This document shows positions 43,806-53,337 of a DNA stretch of 64,000 bases, piece after piece (within the stretch, counting starts at the first letter, position 1; every line of letters starts with the position of its first letter). Source of the DNA: an uncultured Duncaniella sp. (lineage in GTDB: Bacteria > Bacteroidota > Bacteroidia > Bacteroidales > Muribaculaceae); the NCBI GenBank assembly GCA_958352885.1, contig CATWQI010000001.1, forward strand, positions 186,001-250,000, read 5' to 3'. The notes beneath the pieces are model-generated. The model was not told the DNA's origin and searched no databases. It saw only the letters and a list, made by a program, of their open reading frames with translations. The translations under genes and the position numbers were made by a program.

Positions 43806-45188
43806 ATGTCTGAGAAGATTAAATTCAAGTCTAAAGTAGGTATAATCGCCGCAACAGTCGGTTCGGCGGTGGGACTGGGAAACGTATGGCGCTTTCCGGC
43901 GGAAACACAGGCAAACGGAGGCGCAGTGTTTCTGTTTATTTACATTCTCTGTATATTCATCCTTGGTATACCGGTCATGACCGCAGAGTTTTCGCTTGGT
44001 CGCGGCGGAAATTCCGATGCTATAGGCGCATTCCGCAACGTCACTCCGAAACGCAAAGGCTGGTGGATGGTAGGCGCTCTCGCCATATTGGCTTCCTACC
44101 TAATCCTGTCATTCTACATGGTTGTGTCAGGATGGACTCTGGAGTACCTCATACAGTCTCTTACAGGCAACCTGTACACTACAGGAACGGATACTGCCGC
44201 ATCCATAGGGATATCCGGTGAGGAGATTCTGTTTCGTGACCGTATGTCACAATACATCACAGGGACGTATAGACCGTTAGTGATGACCTACATAATGCTT
44301 ATAGCTAACCTCTGTGTGCTCCTGCTGGGGGTCCGTAAAGGTATCGAGAAGGTGTCAAACATCATGATGCCGATACTATTTATGTTACTTCTGATATTCT
44401 GCGCAGTCTCGCTCTCCCTACCCAAAGCAAGCGAAGGACTTGCCTTTTTCCTCAAACCCGATTTCTCATCGGTGACACCGTCTACGTTTGTCAATGCGCT
44501 CGGGCAGTCATTCTTTTCACTCAGCCTTGCCATGGGTATACTCGTGACGTACGCCGGTTATTATCCGGCTGACACCAAGCTGACACGCACAGCTGTGACC
44601 GTGTCGCTCCTCGACCTCATGGTGGCGATACTGATGGGAGTTATTATATTCCCGGCAGTTATGACATTCGGGCTTGCCGACCATCAGCTTGCAGGTTCAG
44701 CCTTGGTATTCATAACTCTACCTGAGATATTCGCACAGATGGGGGGCACTTTGTTCTGGTCATCGCTCTTCTTCCTGCTTCTGTCAGTAGCGGCATTCAC
44801 TTCCACCATCTCGCTTGCCGAGGTATCGGTGGCATTCATGCAGTGCCACTTCAAAATGTCACGCATCAAGGCATGCCTCACCGTCATCGCACCACTTTTC
44901 CTACTCAGTAGCATCTGCTCGCTGTCAATAGGAGCATGGAGTGATTTCACCATCTGCGGAATGACAATTTTTGACTTCCTTGACACGATTGCCACCAATA
45001 TCATGCTCCCGCTCGGAGGGATACTGCTCTGTATATATATGGGATGGATAGCGCCACGCTCATTCTTCTATAACGAGATTACCAACAACGGCACTCTGCG
45101 CTCCCGTACATTCGGAGTCATGGCATTCGTTGTCAAATGGATTGCCCCAATCCTTATAGCCATCATCCTCATCTGGCAGTTTATATGA
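43806..45188 (+). CDS. Neurotransmitter:sodium symporter (NSS/SNF) family transporter
   Basis: 460 residues. It starts with the signature TM1 segment GSAVGLGNVWRFPAETQANGG that holds Na+ and substrate in this family, and has about 11-12 hydrophobic helices (e.g. FLFIYILCIFILGIPVMTAE; ILASYLILSFYMVVSGWTLE). Bacterial members usually import amino acids such as tryptophan, leucine or tyrosine; the substrate cannot be told here. It lies behind the Crp/Fnr gene and converges on the PepSY-like gene. Confidence 0.93.
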   Translation: MSEKIKFKSKVGIIAATVGSAVGLGNVWRFPAETQANGGAVFLFIYILCIFILGIPVMTAEFSLGRGGNSDAIGAFRNVTPKRKGWWMVGALAILASYLILSFYMVVSGWTLEYLIQSLTGNLYTTGTDTAASIGISGEEILFRDRMSQYITGTYRPLVMTYIMLIANLCVLLLGVRKGIEKVSNIMMPILFMLLLIFCAVSLSLPKASEGLAFFLKPDFSSVTPSTFVNALGQSFFSLSLAMGILVTYAGYYPADTKLTRTAVTVSLLDLMVAILMGVIIFPAVMTFGLADHQLAGSALVFITLPEIFAQMGGTLFWSSLFFLLLSVAAFTSTISLAEVSVAFMQCHFKMSRIKACLTVIAPLFLLSSICSLSIGAWSDFTICGMTIFDFLDTIATNIMLPLGGILLCIYMGWIAPRSFFYNEITNNGTLRSRTFGVMAFVVKWIAPILIAIILIWQFI

Positions 45189-45216
45189 TACCGGATGTGA
45201 TACTGTCCGACTGACA

Positions 45217-45666
45217 CTAAGGCTCGACAGTCGAGCCGTTAGGATAGGTAATTTTACCAGTACTGATGTCATAGGTTATCACCGTGTCGTGCATCGTAAG
45301 CTTATAGTAATCCTTGTCACGCTTCACGCCATACACACCTGCCTGCTGCTCGATACCCTGAAGGTAATTGTACAGAGCCGGAGGCAGTTGGTCGTACATG
45401 AACACCTCGGGGAGAGGCACTCCGTTTCCTTCCACTTCAGTCCAATGATATTCTTTATCAAAAACAAGTGTCGCACCGTTGCGCACCTGCACACGATAGC
45501 TGTCCTCATCCTCGCTGTAAGAACTTACTCCCATTCCAGGAAAATACTCTGAAATGAAACTTGATATAGCAGATGGAAGTTCATCCCATACGCTGTTTGA
45601 ACATGCGCCAACAATCAGAATTGCCACCAATAAGGGCGCAAGGATAATTATTTTACTACGACCCAT
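45217..45666 (-). CDS. PepSY-like lipoprotein
   Basis: 149 residues. Signal with lipobox VGAC, then two short repeated beta-alpha units of the PepSY-like / BLIP type (LPSAISSFISEYFPGMGVSS ... YRVQVRNGATLVFDKEYHW; LPPALYNYLQGIEQQAGVYG ... YKLTMHDTVITYDISTGKI). Such proteins are common in Bacteroidales and their function is not known; a protease-inhibitor-like or envelope-sensing role has been guessed for the fold. It is last on the minus strand after the kinase gene (114 bp gap). Confidence 0.78.
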   Translation of the reverse strand: MGRSKIIILAPLLVAILIVGACSNSVWDELPSAISSFISEYFPGMGVSSYSEDEDSYRVQVRNGATLVFDKEYHWTEVEGNGVPLPEVFMYDQLPPALYNYLQGIEQQAGVYGVKRDKDYYKLTMHDTVITYDISTGKITYPNGSTVEP

Positions 45667-45780
45667 AATAGATGCCTGTTAAGTGTTTCTTATAACTTTT
45701 AAACAGATTTAAACTTAAAAAGTTTATAGCACAGCAGTTACATATAGTATCCGGCTGGCGGAAAACAGACATGATGCAGA

Positions 45781-46968
45781 CTAACCCATAGTGGGGAGTG
45801 TAAGGATGAAACGTGTGGCAGGACCGCCAGGTGAAAGCGTGAGTGTTCCGCCGTTGATTATCACAATCCTGCGGCTGAGGCTTAATCCTACTCCGGAACC
45901 GGAAAGTTTAGTGGTGAAAAATGGAGTAAATATTCGTTCTGAAATCTCCGGAGGTATAGGTGTCCCGTCATCCTCTACCATTACCATTGCATACCCTGAC
46001 TGAGTAACCGAGCAACTTACCAGAACTTTCCGAGCATCCGTCTCAAGGGCATTCTTAAGCAGGTTCACAAGCACTTGATGTATCTGTCCTCTGTCCGCAT
46101 ACACAATCAATCCATTCACAGGAGCCTTGCAGCGCATAGAGATGTTGGTATCACCTCTGAGTAGCTCGATACAGTCCTCCACAAGCGGCACTATGTCGAA
46201 TCTATCAGGCTCAGGCTGCGGGACTCTGGTAATCATATTGTACCGTTCCACGAATTTCTTCAGTCCATCGCTCGACTCGGAGATTGCACGCAGACCGGCA
46301 TGCATATACTCCTCGGCACCTTTGTAACGGCACCTTAATGAATCAGCTACCGACAGAATTGGAGCTATACCATTCATAATCTCATGCGTGAGTACCCGGC
46401 TCATATCCACCCAAGCTTCCACACTCTTGCCTTCAAGCTGCGACGTAATGTCGTCAAATGTAGCTATCCTCCATTCTTCCCCGTCATGGCATCTGAATGT
46501 TGTAACCTTGACTGCGACCCCGTTATGCTGCAACGAGCTCCCTGCCACGGCATTACGCAGAAACTCGGAAAGTACCGCATCGGAGCCCGTAAGCGACCTG
46601 ATATTGGCTATCGCAGGTCGGTTGAGTAGTGTAAGCAGCCCCGGATTATGGACCTCAACATGTCCGTTTTTATCATAGACCATCACTCCGGTAGCTATAT
46701 CGGTAAGTATCGCTTCATGAAACCTGTCACTCTCTACCGCCAACCGTTTCATCCTTGAAAGACATGCGGTAATCCGGTTAAGCTTGACATTCACACTTCT
46801 GTCGGTTGTTTCCGGGAATCGCAGGGAGGTATCCCCGGCATCCAGCGCCTCAAGAAGCATACGCAACCGGCGCTCCACACGAGTTACATATCTATACAGA
46901 CGCCATATCCCCCATCCCGCCAAGGACAGGAGCAACACACTCAACACAATTATTTGAGCCGACGACAT
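45781..46968 (-). CDS. NtrB-like sensor histidine kinase
   Basis: 395 residues. A single N-terminal TM (IIVLSVLLLSLAGWGIWRLY) and almost no periplasmic part, then a HAMP-like linker, a PAS-like domain (about 85-175; LTDIATGVMVYDKNGHVEVH), HisKA with RVLTHEIMNGIAPI (phospho-acceptor His), and HATPase_c with N box (QVLVNLLKNALETD), FTPFFTTKLSGSGVGLSLS as F/G boxes. The input is therefore cytoplasmic or membrane-borne. It lies 66 bp downstream of an NtrC-like regulator and probably belongs to the permease operon. Confidence 0.9.
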   Translation of the reverse strand: MSSAQIIVLSVLLLSLAGWGIWRLYRYVTRVERRLRMLLEALDAGDTSLRFPETTDRSVNVKLNRITACLSRMKRLAVESDRFHEAILTDIATGVMVYDKNGHVEVHNPGLLTLLNRPAIANIRSLTGSDAVLSEFLRNAVAGSSLQHNGVAVKVTTFRCHDGEEWRIATFDDITSQLEGKSVEAWVDMSRVLTHEIMNGIAPILSVADSLRCRYKGAEEYMHAGLRAISESSDGLKKFVERYNMITRVPQPEPDRFDIVPLVEDCIELLRGDTNISMRCKAPVNGLIVYADRGQIHQVLVNLLKNALETDARKVLVSCSVTQSGYAMVMVEDDGTPIPPEISERIFTPFFTTKLSGSGVGLSLSRRIVIINGGTLTLSPGGPATRFILTLPTMG

Positions 46969-47034
46969 TATCTCCCAGTGATTTTATAAACTTAAAAAAG
47001 CTGTTTGAATTTTATTGTCATTCTTGGCAAACTT

Positions 47035-47595
47035 CTATATTGAAAACTTTTTCATTTTATTATATAGTGTCTGCCGTGATATGCCGAGTTGTGTGGCTGC
47101 GGCAGACAGTATGCCGCCATTGTCAGCGAGCGCCTCCTCTATCATCCGTTTTTCCATCTCATCGAGGGTCAAGGGACCCGATTCGGACTGTCTGGCGGTT
47201 ACCGGAGCGGTATCTACCGCTTTGACAAGAGTGTATAGAAGCCGTGCATTATCCCATGGTTTTGTCACGAAGTCAGTCGCACCCGACTTCAATCCTTCAA
47301 CAGCGAGAGATACTTCGGCATAAGCGGTGAACAGCACAACCGGCGTTTCTGGAGCAAGACGTTTAATCTCGCTGAGCCAATAAAGGCCTTCATTCCCGTT
47401 ATTGACCTTGGAGTCAAAATTCATGTCAAGCAACACACAGGACGGCCGCTCATCCCGAAGAAGTCCCGGGATGCGCGACGGAGATGTGGAAGTGACTACC
47501 TTGCCGAATTTCATTTCGGCAAGCAGTTTTACGGCCATGAGGACGGAACGGTTGTCATCCACAACAAGCAGTGTGCCTAAATCAGGTGCATCCAT
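47035..47595 (-). CDS. Response regulator: receiver + Fis-type HTH, without AAA+ domain
   Basis: 186 residues from ATG 47595 (MDAPDLGTLLVVDDNRS). The receiver has Asp57 in SCVLLDMNF, Thr in VVLFTAY and Lys in DFVTKPW. A linker of about 25 residues leads straight into the Fis/HTH_8 domain (MIEEALADNGGILSAAATQL, then GISRQTLYNKMKKF) that in NtrC-type regulators follows the sigma-54 AAA+ domain. That ~230-residue AAA+ domain is missing, leaving a RegA/PrrA-like layout that cannot activate sigma-54. The frame is open back to 47631, but those codons overlap the ATPase gene. Confidence 0.88.
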   Translation of the reverse strand: MDAPDLGTLLVVDDNRSVLMAVKLLAEMKFGKVVTSTSPSRIPGLLRDERPSCVLLDMNFDSKVNNGNEGLYWLSEIKRLAPETPVVLFTAYAEVSLAVEGLKSGATDFVTKPWDNARLLYTLVKAVDTAPVTARQSESGPLTLDEMEKRMIEEALADNGGILSAAATQLGISRQTLYNKMKKFSI

Positions 47596-47600
47596 GCTTG

Positions 47601-47631
47601 CAAATCTACGATTTTTTAACCGTCTGACCAA
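47601..47631 (-). promoter_or_regulatory. Possible internal promoter for the response regulator/kinase pair
   Basis: On the minus strand, TTGG (47628-47631), 19 bp, TAGATTTG (47601-47608). The -7 box overlaps the TAG stop of the ATPase gene and ends 5 nt before ATG 47595, which would give a leaderless mRNA. The -33 half has one mismatch. Confidence 0.35.
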
Positions 47632-48286
47632 CTATTGCGCCGTCAAAAAGCTCAATCACCCTACCCGCATAGGCAGCATCCCGGTCTGAGTGCGTGACCA
47701 TGACGATGGTGGTACCCTCACGGTTGAGCTCACTAAGAAGCTCCATGATTTCCTTACCGTTCTTGGAATCGAGATTTCCGGTAGGCTCATCGGCAAGAAT
47801 CAACCCCGGCGATGTCACCAACGCCCTGGCTATTGCCACGCGTTGCTGCTGACCTCCAGAAAGCTGCTGGGGCAGATGCCGTGAACGATGACTCATATGT
47901 ACCTTTTCAAGCATCGCTGACACACGCTGTTTGCGTTCCGAACGACTCATGCCGAGATAGATGAGCGGAAGTTCGACATTGTGCGCCACATCTATCTCGT
48001 CAATCAGGTTAAAACTCTGGAATACGAACCCCACATTACCCTTGCGGAGTTGCCCTCGTTCCTTCTCCCTTAGTCCGGCAACTTCTTTGCCGTTAAGCTT
48101 GTAACTTCCTTCCGAAGGATTATCAAGCAACCCGAGAATATTGAGCAGAGTCGATTTACCGCAACCGCTCGGCCCCATTATGGCAAGAAATTCACCTTTG
48201 TCCACCGTGAGGTCGACACCTCCGAGTGCGACTGTCTCTATTTCGTCTGTGCGAAATACCTTTGTAAGATTCTTAGTTTCAATCAT
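47606..48286 (-). CDS. ABC transporter ATP-binding protein (LolD/MacB class)
   Basis: 226 residues. Walker A GPSGCGKSTLLN, Q-loop FVFQSFNLI, signature LSGGQQQRVAIA, Walker B ILADEPTGNLDS, H-loop VTHSD. It pairs with the two large permeases encoded just upstream. The 166-bp gap from the permease gene (48287-48452) holds AT-rich sequence with repeated TTTAACC/TTAAGC-like words but no clear terminator, so co-transcription is likely. Confidence 0.92.
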   Translation of the reverse strand: MIETKNLTKVFRTDEIETVALGGVDLTVDKGEFLAIMGPSGCGKSTLLNILGLLDNPSEGSYKLNGKEVAGLREKERGQLRKGNVGFVFQSFNLIDEIDVAHNVELPLIYLGMSRSERKQRVSAMLEKVHMSHRSRHLPQQLSGGQQQRVAIARALVTSPGLILADEPTGNLDSKNGKEIMELLSELNREGTTIVMVTHSDRDAAYAGRVIELFDGAIVGQTVKKS

Positions 48287-48452
48287 CGCTTTATCTTTTT
48301 TAATTATTTAAGTTTCGCAAGCCAATGGTTAACGTAAGCAGTTAAATCACTGCCTGTGTTCTATATTTCAACCGGCAGGTCTATCTCTTTAACCTTTAAC
48401 CATTAAGCTTTTACCATAACCTTCCGCAAGCGAAAGCTTAATCTTTAATCAT

Positions 48453-50780
48453 TTATTCGGATTTGAGCTGAGTGACCGGATTCTCATTAGCTATGCGCCA
48501 TGTCACGCTGAATACACACACCACAACAAGTATCAGCACTATCATTGCCGAGAGCAAATAATACGCCCATATATTGTCTGCCGTTACTTTGAAATTCTCA
48601 AGCCAGAGATGACCCACATACCAGGCACACAAGGTGCCGATAACGGTTGCCGGAATAGCGATTTTAAACACATCGCCGGTGATAAGCGAGACTATCGAGA
48701 ACGAATCCGCCCCATTGACTTTTCTGACCGCAATTTCCTTACGTCTGCGCTCAACCTCATCACGGGTAAACCCAATCAGCCCCATCATGGCAATGAAAAT
48801 CAACGCCACCGCCGTAACTAACGCCGAATTGCGGAACAGAAGCACACTATGATATGCATCATCGTGGATTTTCTTCATTGAGGTCAGTTTCGGATTATAG
48901 GTAGGATAGGTCTCACTTAAATAAGTCTCAAGCTTTTTATAATTCTCATCAAATGGTTCCTTAAGCAAGGCATACCCGGATGACTGGTAGTGCCCTGTCA
49001 CGGCGAATGCGACCGGAGGAATTTCCTCAGAGAGATTATTGACCACAAAATCTTTCACCACAGCCACCACATTCAATACATCGCTATTTCCCATACGCTC
49101 GATATGATGTCCCACGGCATCATATCCCCACCCCATACGTTTGGCGAAGGTCTCATTGACTACCATATCACCATCCTTCATATCATAACTTCCCTGCAAG
49201 AGGTTAATCCCCATAAATTTAACATAATTGGCATCAACCCATGCAATTCGGGAATTAAACTTCATATTACCGGCGGCATCATATACATACTCTCCGCTAA
49301 ATCCATATAATGGAGAGCCGATAGACCATGTCACGGCTTCGACATAAGGCTGCGCCGCTATTCCTCCAAGGAAAATATTTTTCCTCGATTCACGATTCAT
49401 CTGTGCTCCGGGCATTCTGAACGTTACTCTATTTTCAATATCAAACCCTTTATCATAGTTTATAACGTCATTATACTGCACCGCCACCACCGCAAGCAAT
49501 CCGGCGACAAATGAAACGCCAGCGATTTGTACTAAAAGCAGACTTCGCTTCCATGCACTATTGCGGTCGGTGAATCTACGAAACACTTGCGTAACCGGAA
49601 TTTTTGCAAACAGTCTACCGGGTAAAAAACCACCCACCAAGATAAAGAACAGCAATATGCAGCCGGTTACCCAAAGTCGTGCAGGTGCAAAAATCTGCGA
49701 AATATCCAAATCGATAATATCCTTTATCAACGGTTGAAAGATGAATAAAAGCAAGCCCATAAGTACCAACGCCAGGGATAGAATCACTAATGTCTCACTT
49801 ATAAACATCCTCATGATTGTAGCGCCCGTAGCGCCCGAACACTTATGAATCCCTACTCCCTTTGAGCGCCGGCTGAGTGAGGCGATGGTAATCAGCACAT
49901 AGTTAAGCACGGTCATCAGAAGCAATGACAAGCCTAAAGCCCACATTACCATATTCATCTTTTTCACATCATCTATATCCAGATACATATCCCGAATGGG
50001 AGTAGCCGTAATAATAACTTTGTAGTCCTCAGTATCCGGCTGATGAGTCTGATACATCTGATTTAATTTGCTGTTGAGCTGTTCTTCAGTAAGTGTGCAA
50101 TCCGATTTCAGACGCATGTAAGTAGGCCAGCTGTCAGCCCCGCTCCACTGAAAACGTTGTTCAATCTGAGTCTGGAAAGTAGACATCGAGATTACTGCCT
50201 TAAACGGATAAATGGTCACATTTTCAGGCAAATCTTTAAACACTCCTTTAACAGTGAGGTCGATGGCATTTTCAGCCGATATCGTTCTTCCTATCGGACT
50301 TTCATCCCCATATAGCTCTCTTGCCATTGATTCACTTAGATAAATGATATTCGGAAGGGCAAGGTCATATTTTGGTTGACCTACAAGCACCTTAATACCC
50401 ATTGTCTCGAAAAAAAGCGAATCGCTCGCTATCTTATCTGCGTCAATACGCTGTTCCCCGTTATATAGCTGGACTCCTCCAGCACCACGGTAGATATTAG
50501 TTGCGGCGGATACATACTCCGACATCTCGCTATAAATACCCCATGACAGTTTTCCTACGCATGATTCGAAAGGCCCCATCTTTTCCCCATTGACTTCGTA
50601 TGACATCCTTACCTGATAAAGTCTGTCATAATCGTGGAAACAGGTATCATAACTATAATTGTAAGCAAGTCGAGTGAATATCAGACAGCTCACAAGCAAG
50701 CCCACAGCCACCGACACTATCTTAATAGCATTAGCGCCCTTCTGCGCAAGCATCGAATGTACCAGATAATAAAATTTCAT
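48453..50780 (-). CDS. FtsX/MacB-type ABC permease, copy 1
   Basis: 775 residues. Two MacB/FtsX modules: TM1 (about 20-42), a periplasmic core, three helices (about 280-385), then a second TM (SLLLVQIAGVSFVAGLLAVV), a second periplasmic core, and three C-terminal helices, eight in all. Coupling sequence EVERRRKEIAVRKVNGA. It is clearly homologous to the protein encoded just upstream from end to end, including the N-terminus (MLAQKGANAIKI; TCFHDYDRLYQV) and the C-terminus (NPVTQLKSE). Likely a mechanotransmission ABC exporter or stress-sensing permease. Confidence 0.92.
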   Translation of the reverse strand: MKFYYLVHSMLAQKGANAIKIVSVAVGLLVSCLIFTRLAYNYSYDTCFHDYDRLYQVRMSYEVNGEKMGPFESCVGKLSWGIYSEMSEYVSAATNIYRGAGGVQLYNGEQRIDADKIASDSLFFETMGIKVLVGQPKYDLALPNIIYLSESMARELYGDESPIGRTISAENAIDLTVKGVFKDLPENVTIYPFKAVISMSTFQTQIEQRFQWSGADSWPTYMRLKSDCTLTEEQLNSKLNQMYQTHQPDTEDYKVIITATPIRDMYLDIDDVKKMNMVMWALGLSLLLMTVLNYVLITIASLSRRSKGVGIHKCSGATGATIMRMFISETLVILSLALVLMGLLLFIFQPLIKDIIDLDISQIFAPARLWVTGCILLFFILVGGFLPGRLFAKIPVTQVFRRFTDRNSAWKRSLLLVQIAGVSFVAGLLAVVAVQYNDVINYDKGFDIENRVTFRMPGAQMNRESRKNIFLGGIAAQPYVEAVTWSIGSPLYGFSGEYVYDAAGNMKFNSRIAWVDANYVKFMGINLLQGSYDMKDGDMVVNETFAKRMGWGYDAVGHHIERMGNSDVLNVVAVVKDFVVNNLSEEIPPVAFAVTGHYQSSGYALLKEPFDENYKKLETYLSETYPTYNPKLTSMKKIHDDAYHSVLLFRNSALVTAVALIFIAMMGLIGFTRDEVERRRKEIAVRKVNGADSFSIVSLITGDVFKIAIPATVIGTLCAWYVGHLWLENFKVTADNIWAYYLLSAMIVLILVVVCVFSVTWRIANENPVTQLKSE

Positions 50781-50784
50781 TTTT

Positions 50785-53121
50785 CTATTCGGATTTCAAT
50801 TGGTTAACAGGATTTTCATTTGCCACACGCCGGGTTACCACAGCCACACATATCACCACAAATGCAAGAATGGAAACTGCAGACAGGATGAAATATACAG
50901 GTAGATATTCCACTCTGACGGTAAACTCCTGAATCCACAGGCTCCCTACATACCATGCAATCGCAGTACCAATTACCACAGCAGGCACGCTTACTTTCAG
51001 AACATCTCCGCAAATCAGCGATATGACAGTAGCCGATGTCGCACCGTTGACTTTACGTATGGCTATCTCCTTGCGTCTGCGTTCCACTTCATCGGCAGTG
51101 AAACCAAGGAGTCCCATAAGTGCGATGAACACAAGTGCAATTGTGGATACTAATGCTGAATTCCGGTTGGTATACAACTCCTTATACAACTCCCTGGTAC
51201 GGCGTTCCATGGTGTCAAGCTTAAAATCGCATGCCGGAAAATTATCAGACAGAAACTTATCCAATTTCCTATAATTCTTGTCAAATGGTTCACTCAGCTT
51301 CATTATCCCGTAGCCGCTAAACTCGCTGTTTCTGTAGATATGGAGTATCGGACGTAATTCCTTCACAAATCCTTGCAACATATAATCAGCAGAAACACCG
51401 CTCACTACAAAAGGTTCACCGAAAGTTTTTCTGCCAAATACCTTCCCTATCGGTTGATCGCCCCACCCCATCTGGCGTACAAATTCCTCACTGACCACCA
51501 CTTCATCCTCTCGCTCAGGGTAACGTCCCTTCACCAGGGGTATATCCATCACATCAAAGTATCCATTATTAAACCAGGTAAGACGACTCAAGAACAACAG
51601 ATTAAATTCCACATCATCATCATCCTTATGTATACCCTGACCGGAATATCCGGATGTCGGGAGCATGAGTCCGGACCCGATTTTCTCAACATACGGGAGT
51701 CCTTTCAGCGCTGAAAGGAGCGCATCGCCACGCAAGATATCTTCCGAAGGGATTTCAATCACAGCCCTCCCATCTATACCAAACCCCATGTCGTGCCTGA
51801 CAAGTTCATTGTACTGACCGGAGAGGACTGAGAGGAGACCGCCTAAGAATCCCACACCCATAATCTGAACGAACAGCAAGCTCTTTTTCCATACACTGTT
51901 ACGGTCTGTAAAGCGGCGAAACACCTGTGTGACAGGAATTCCAGCAAACAGAATTGAAGGAAGCAATCCACCGACAAGGTAAAAGAACATAATCCCTCCC
52001 AACATCGCCACAAGTTGCTTCGGAGCAAATACTTGACTTACAGACAGACCTATAAGCCCCTCAATCAGAGGCTCACACAACAGTACGATGACAACCATTA
52101 TCAAAACCGCCACACCGAGCACTATCGCTGTCTCTCCAAAGAACATCATGACAATGGAGCTGTCCGTTGCGCCAGAACATTTATGCACACCTATACCCTT
52201 AGCCCGCCGACTCATCGATGCCACAGTCATAAGCACATAATTGAGCGTGGTAATCAACAGCAAAGCGATACCAAGTACCCACATAACAGTATTCCTGTCC
52301 CTGACCTTCTCATAGCAGAGATATGTATCTTGAATCGGAGCTATAGAATAGCGACACTTCCACGCATTCATATCGGGAGAATGGCGCTGGTACAACTCAT
52401 TTATGCGTCGCTCCACCTGTTCCATATCGATTTTGCCATCTCCGGCAAACCTGACACATGTCTCCCAACTGTCATTGCCCATCCAGTCATACCACCGATC
52501 CATACCGAGCATGAACGCCGTCGGCAAAGATACAACAACTCCGGCACGTGGAATAGTAACGTTGGTCGGCAAATCCTCGAAAAGACCTCGGACAGTAAGC
52601 GAGAGCCCATCCTTACCATAAGTCAGAGTCTCCCCTATCGGATCGGCGGTTCCGAAAATCTGCTCCGCCGTTGTACGGCTGAGGTATACAGTGTGAGGCT
52701 GAGCCAAATCCTTGCGTGGCGTTCCGGTTATCACTTTAATGCCCATTGTCTCAAAGAACATCGAGTCGCACACTAACACCGGGTGCGCATACTCCACACT
52801 GTTTCTATAAACCGGACAAGTAATAGCACCGGAAAATGAAGTCGCCATCACACCTTCCGAAGAAAGCTCCTCCTGTATTCCGCCGGCAAGTTTGCCTACG
52901 CAACCGGTTCCTGGTCCCCATACTTCATCCCCCACATAATATGTACGCCACACCTGGTAAAGACGGTCATAATCCTTGAAACAAGTGTTAAAACTATAAT
53001 TATACGCCAGACTTGCAAAAAGCAGGCTGCTCACTGTCAGTCCGACCGCTACAGAAGCTATCTTGAGCGCATTGGCGCCTTTCTGAGCAAGCATGGTGTG
53101 GATTAGGTAATAGAATTTCAT
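50785..53121 (-). CDS. FtsX/MacB-type ABC permease, copy 2
   Basis: 778 residues with the same eight-helix double-module plan as copy 1. It shares MLAQKGANALKIASVAVGL, TCFKDYDRLYQV, VTQVFRRFTDRNS and NPVNQLKSE. The periplasmic cores have diverged most, so the two copies may recognise different ligands or form a heterodimer. First gene of the five-gene minus-strand operon; 4 bp to copy 1. A -7 box lies 24 nt upstream. Confidence 0.92.
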   Translation of the reverse strand: MKFYYLIHTMLAQKGANALKIASVAVGLTVSSLLFASLAYNYSFNTCFKDYDRLYQVWRTYYVGDEVWGPGTGCVGKLAGGIQEELSSEGVMATSFSGAITCPVYRNSVEYAHPVLVCDSMFFETMGIKVITGTPRKDLAQPHTVYLSRTTAEQIFGTADPIGETLTYGKDGLSLTVRGLFEDLPTNVTIPRAGVVVSLPTAFMLGMDRWYDWMGNDSWETCVRFAGDGKIDMEQVERRINELYQRHSPDMNAWKCRYSIAPIQDTYLCYEKVRDRNTVMWVLGIALLLITTLNYVLMTVASMSRRAKGIGVHKCSGATDSSIVMMFFGETAIVLGVAVLIMVVIVLLCEPLIEGLIGLSVSQVFAPKQLVAMLGGIMFFYLVGGLLPSILFAGIPVTQVFRRFTDRNSVWKKSLLFVQIMGVGFLGGLLSVLSGQYNELVRHDMGFGIDGRAVIEIPSEDILRGDALLSALKGLPYVEKIGSGLMLPTSGYSGQGIHKDDDDVEFNLLFLSRLTWFNNGYFDVMDIPLVKGRYPEREDEVVVSEEFVRQMGWGDQPIGKVFGRKTFGEPFVVSGVSADYMLQGFVKELRPILHIYRNSEFSGYGIMKLSEPFDKNYRKLDKFLSDNFPACDFKLDTMERRTRELYKELYTNRNSALVSTIALVFIALMGLLGFTADEVERRRKEIAIRKVNGATSATVISLICGDVLKVSVPAVVIGTAIAWYVGSLWIQEFTVRVEYLPVYFILSAVSILAFVVICVAVVTRRVANENPVNQLKSE

Positions 53122-53144
53122 ACTTTGTGGTTAAAAACTTTTCA

Positions 53145-53152
53145 CAAAGTTA
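53145..53152 (-). promoter_or_regulatory. -7 box of the tandem permease operon
   Basis: TAACTTTG on the minus strand, 23 nt before ATG 53121; no -33 TTTG at the proper spacing, which would suit an operon needing an activator. Confidence 0.45.
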
Positions 53153-53231
53153 ATGCCTGATTTTACGATTTTCACATATCTCACTATCGTTCAATTAATT
53201 ACCCTATAGTAAGGAATGCAAAAGTGTAAAT

Positions 53232-53239
53232 ATTTTTGA
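53232..53239 (+). promoter_or_regulatory. Candidate -7 box of the glutaminase-like gene
   Basis: TATTTTTG, about 99 nt before ATG 53338; -33 not seen. Confidence 0.3.
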
Positions 53240-53337
53240 CACCTGCAAAATTAATGTTAAACCTCTCAGCAATAAGGAACATTACAGACAATGAATCGGT
53301 TATAACATCAAAAACCGATTCTAAATAAAATACCATT

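Noticed and set aside
52015..52776. 253-codon plus-strand frame inside permease copy 2
   Set aside because: Fully antisense to a well-supported permease; its composition (His, Arg, Tyr, Gln rich) is typical of an antisense shadow.
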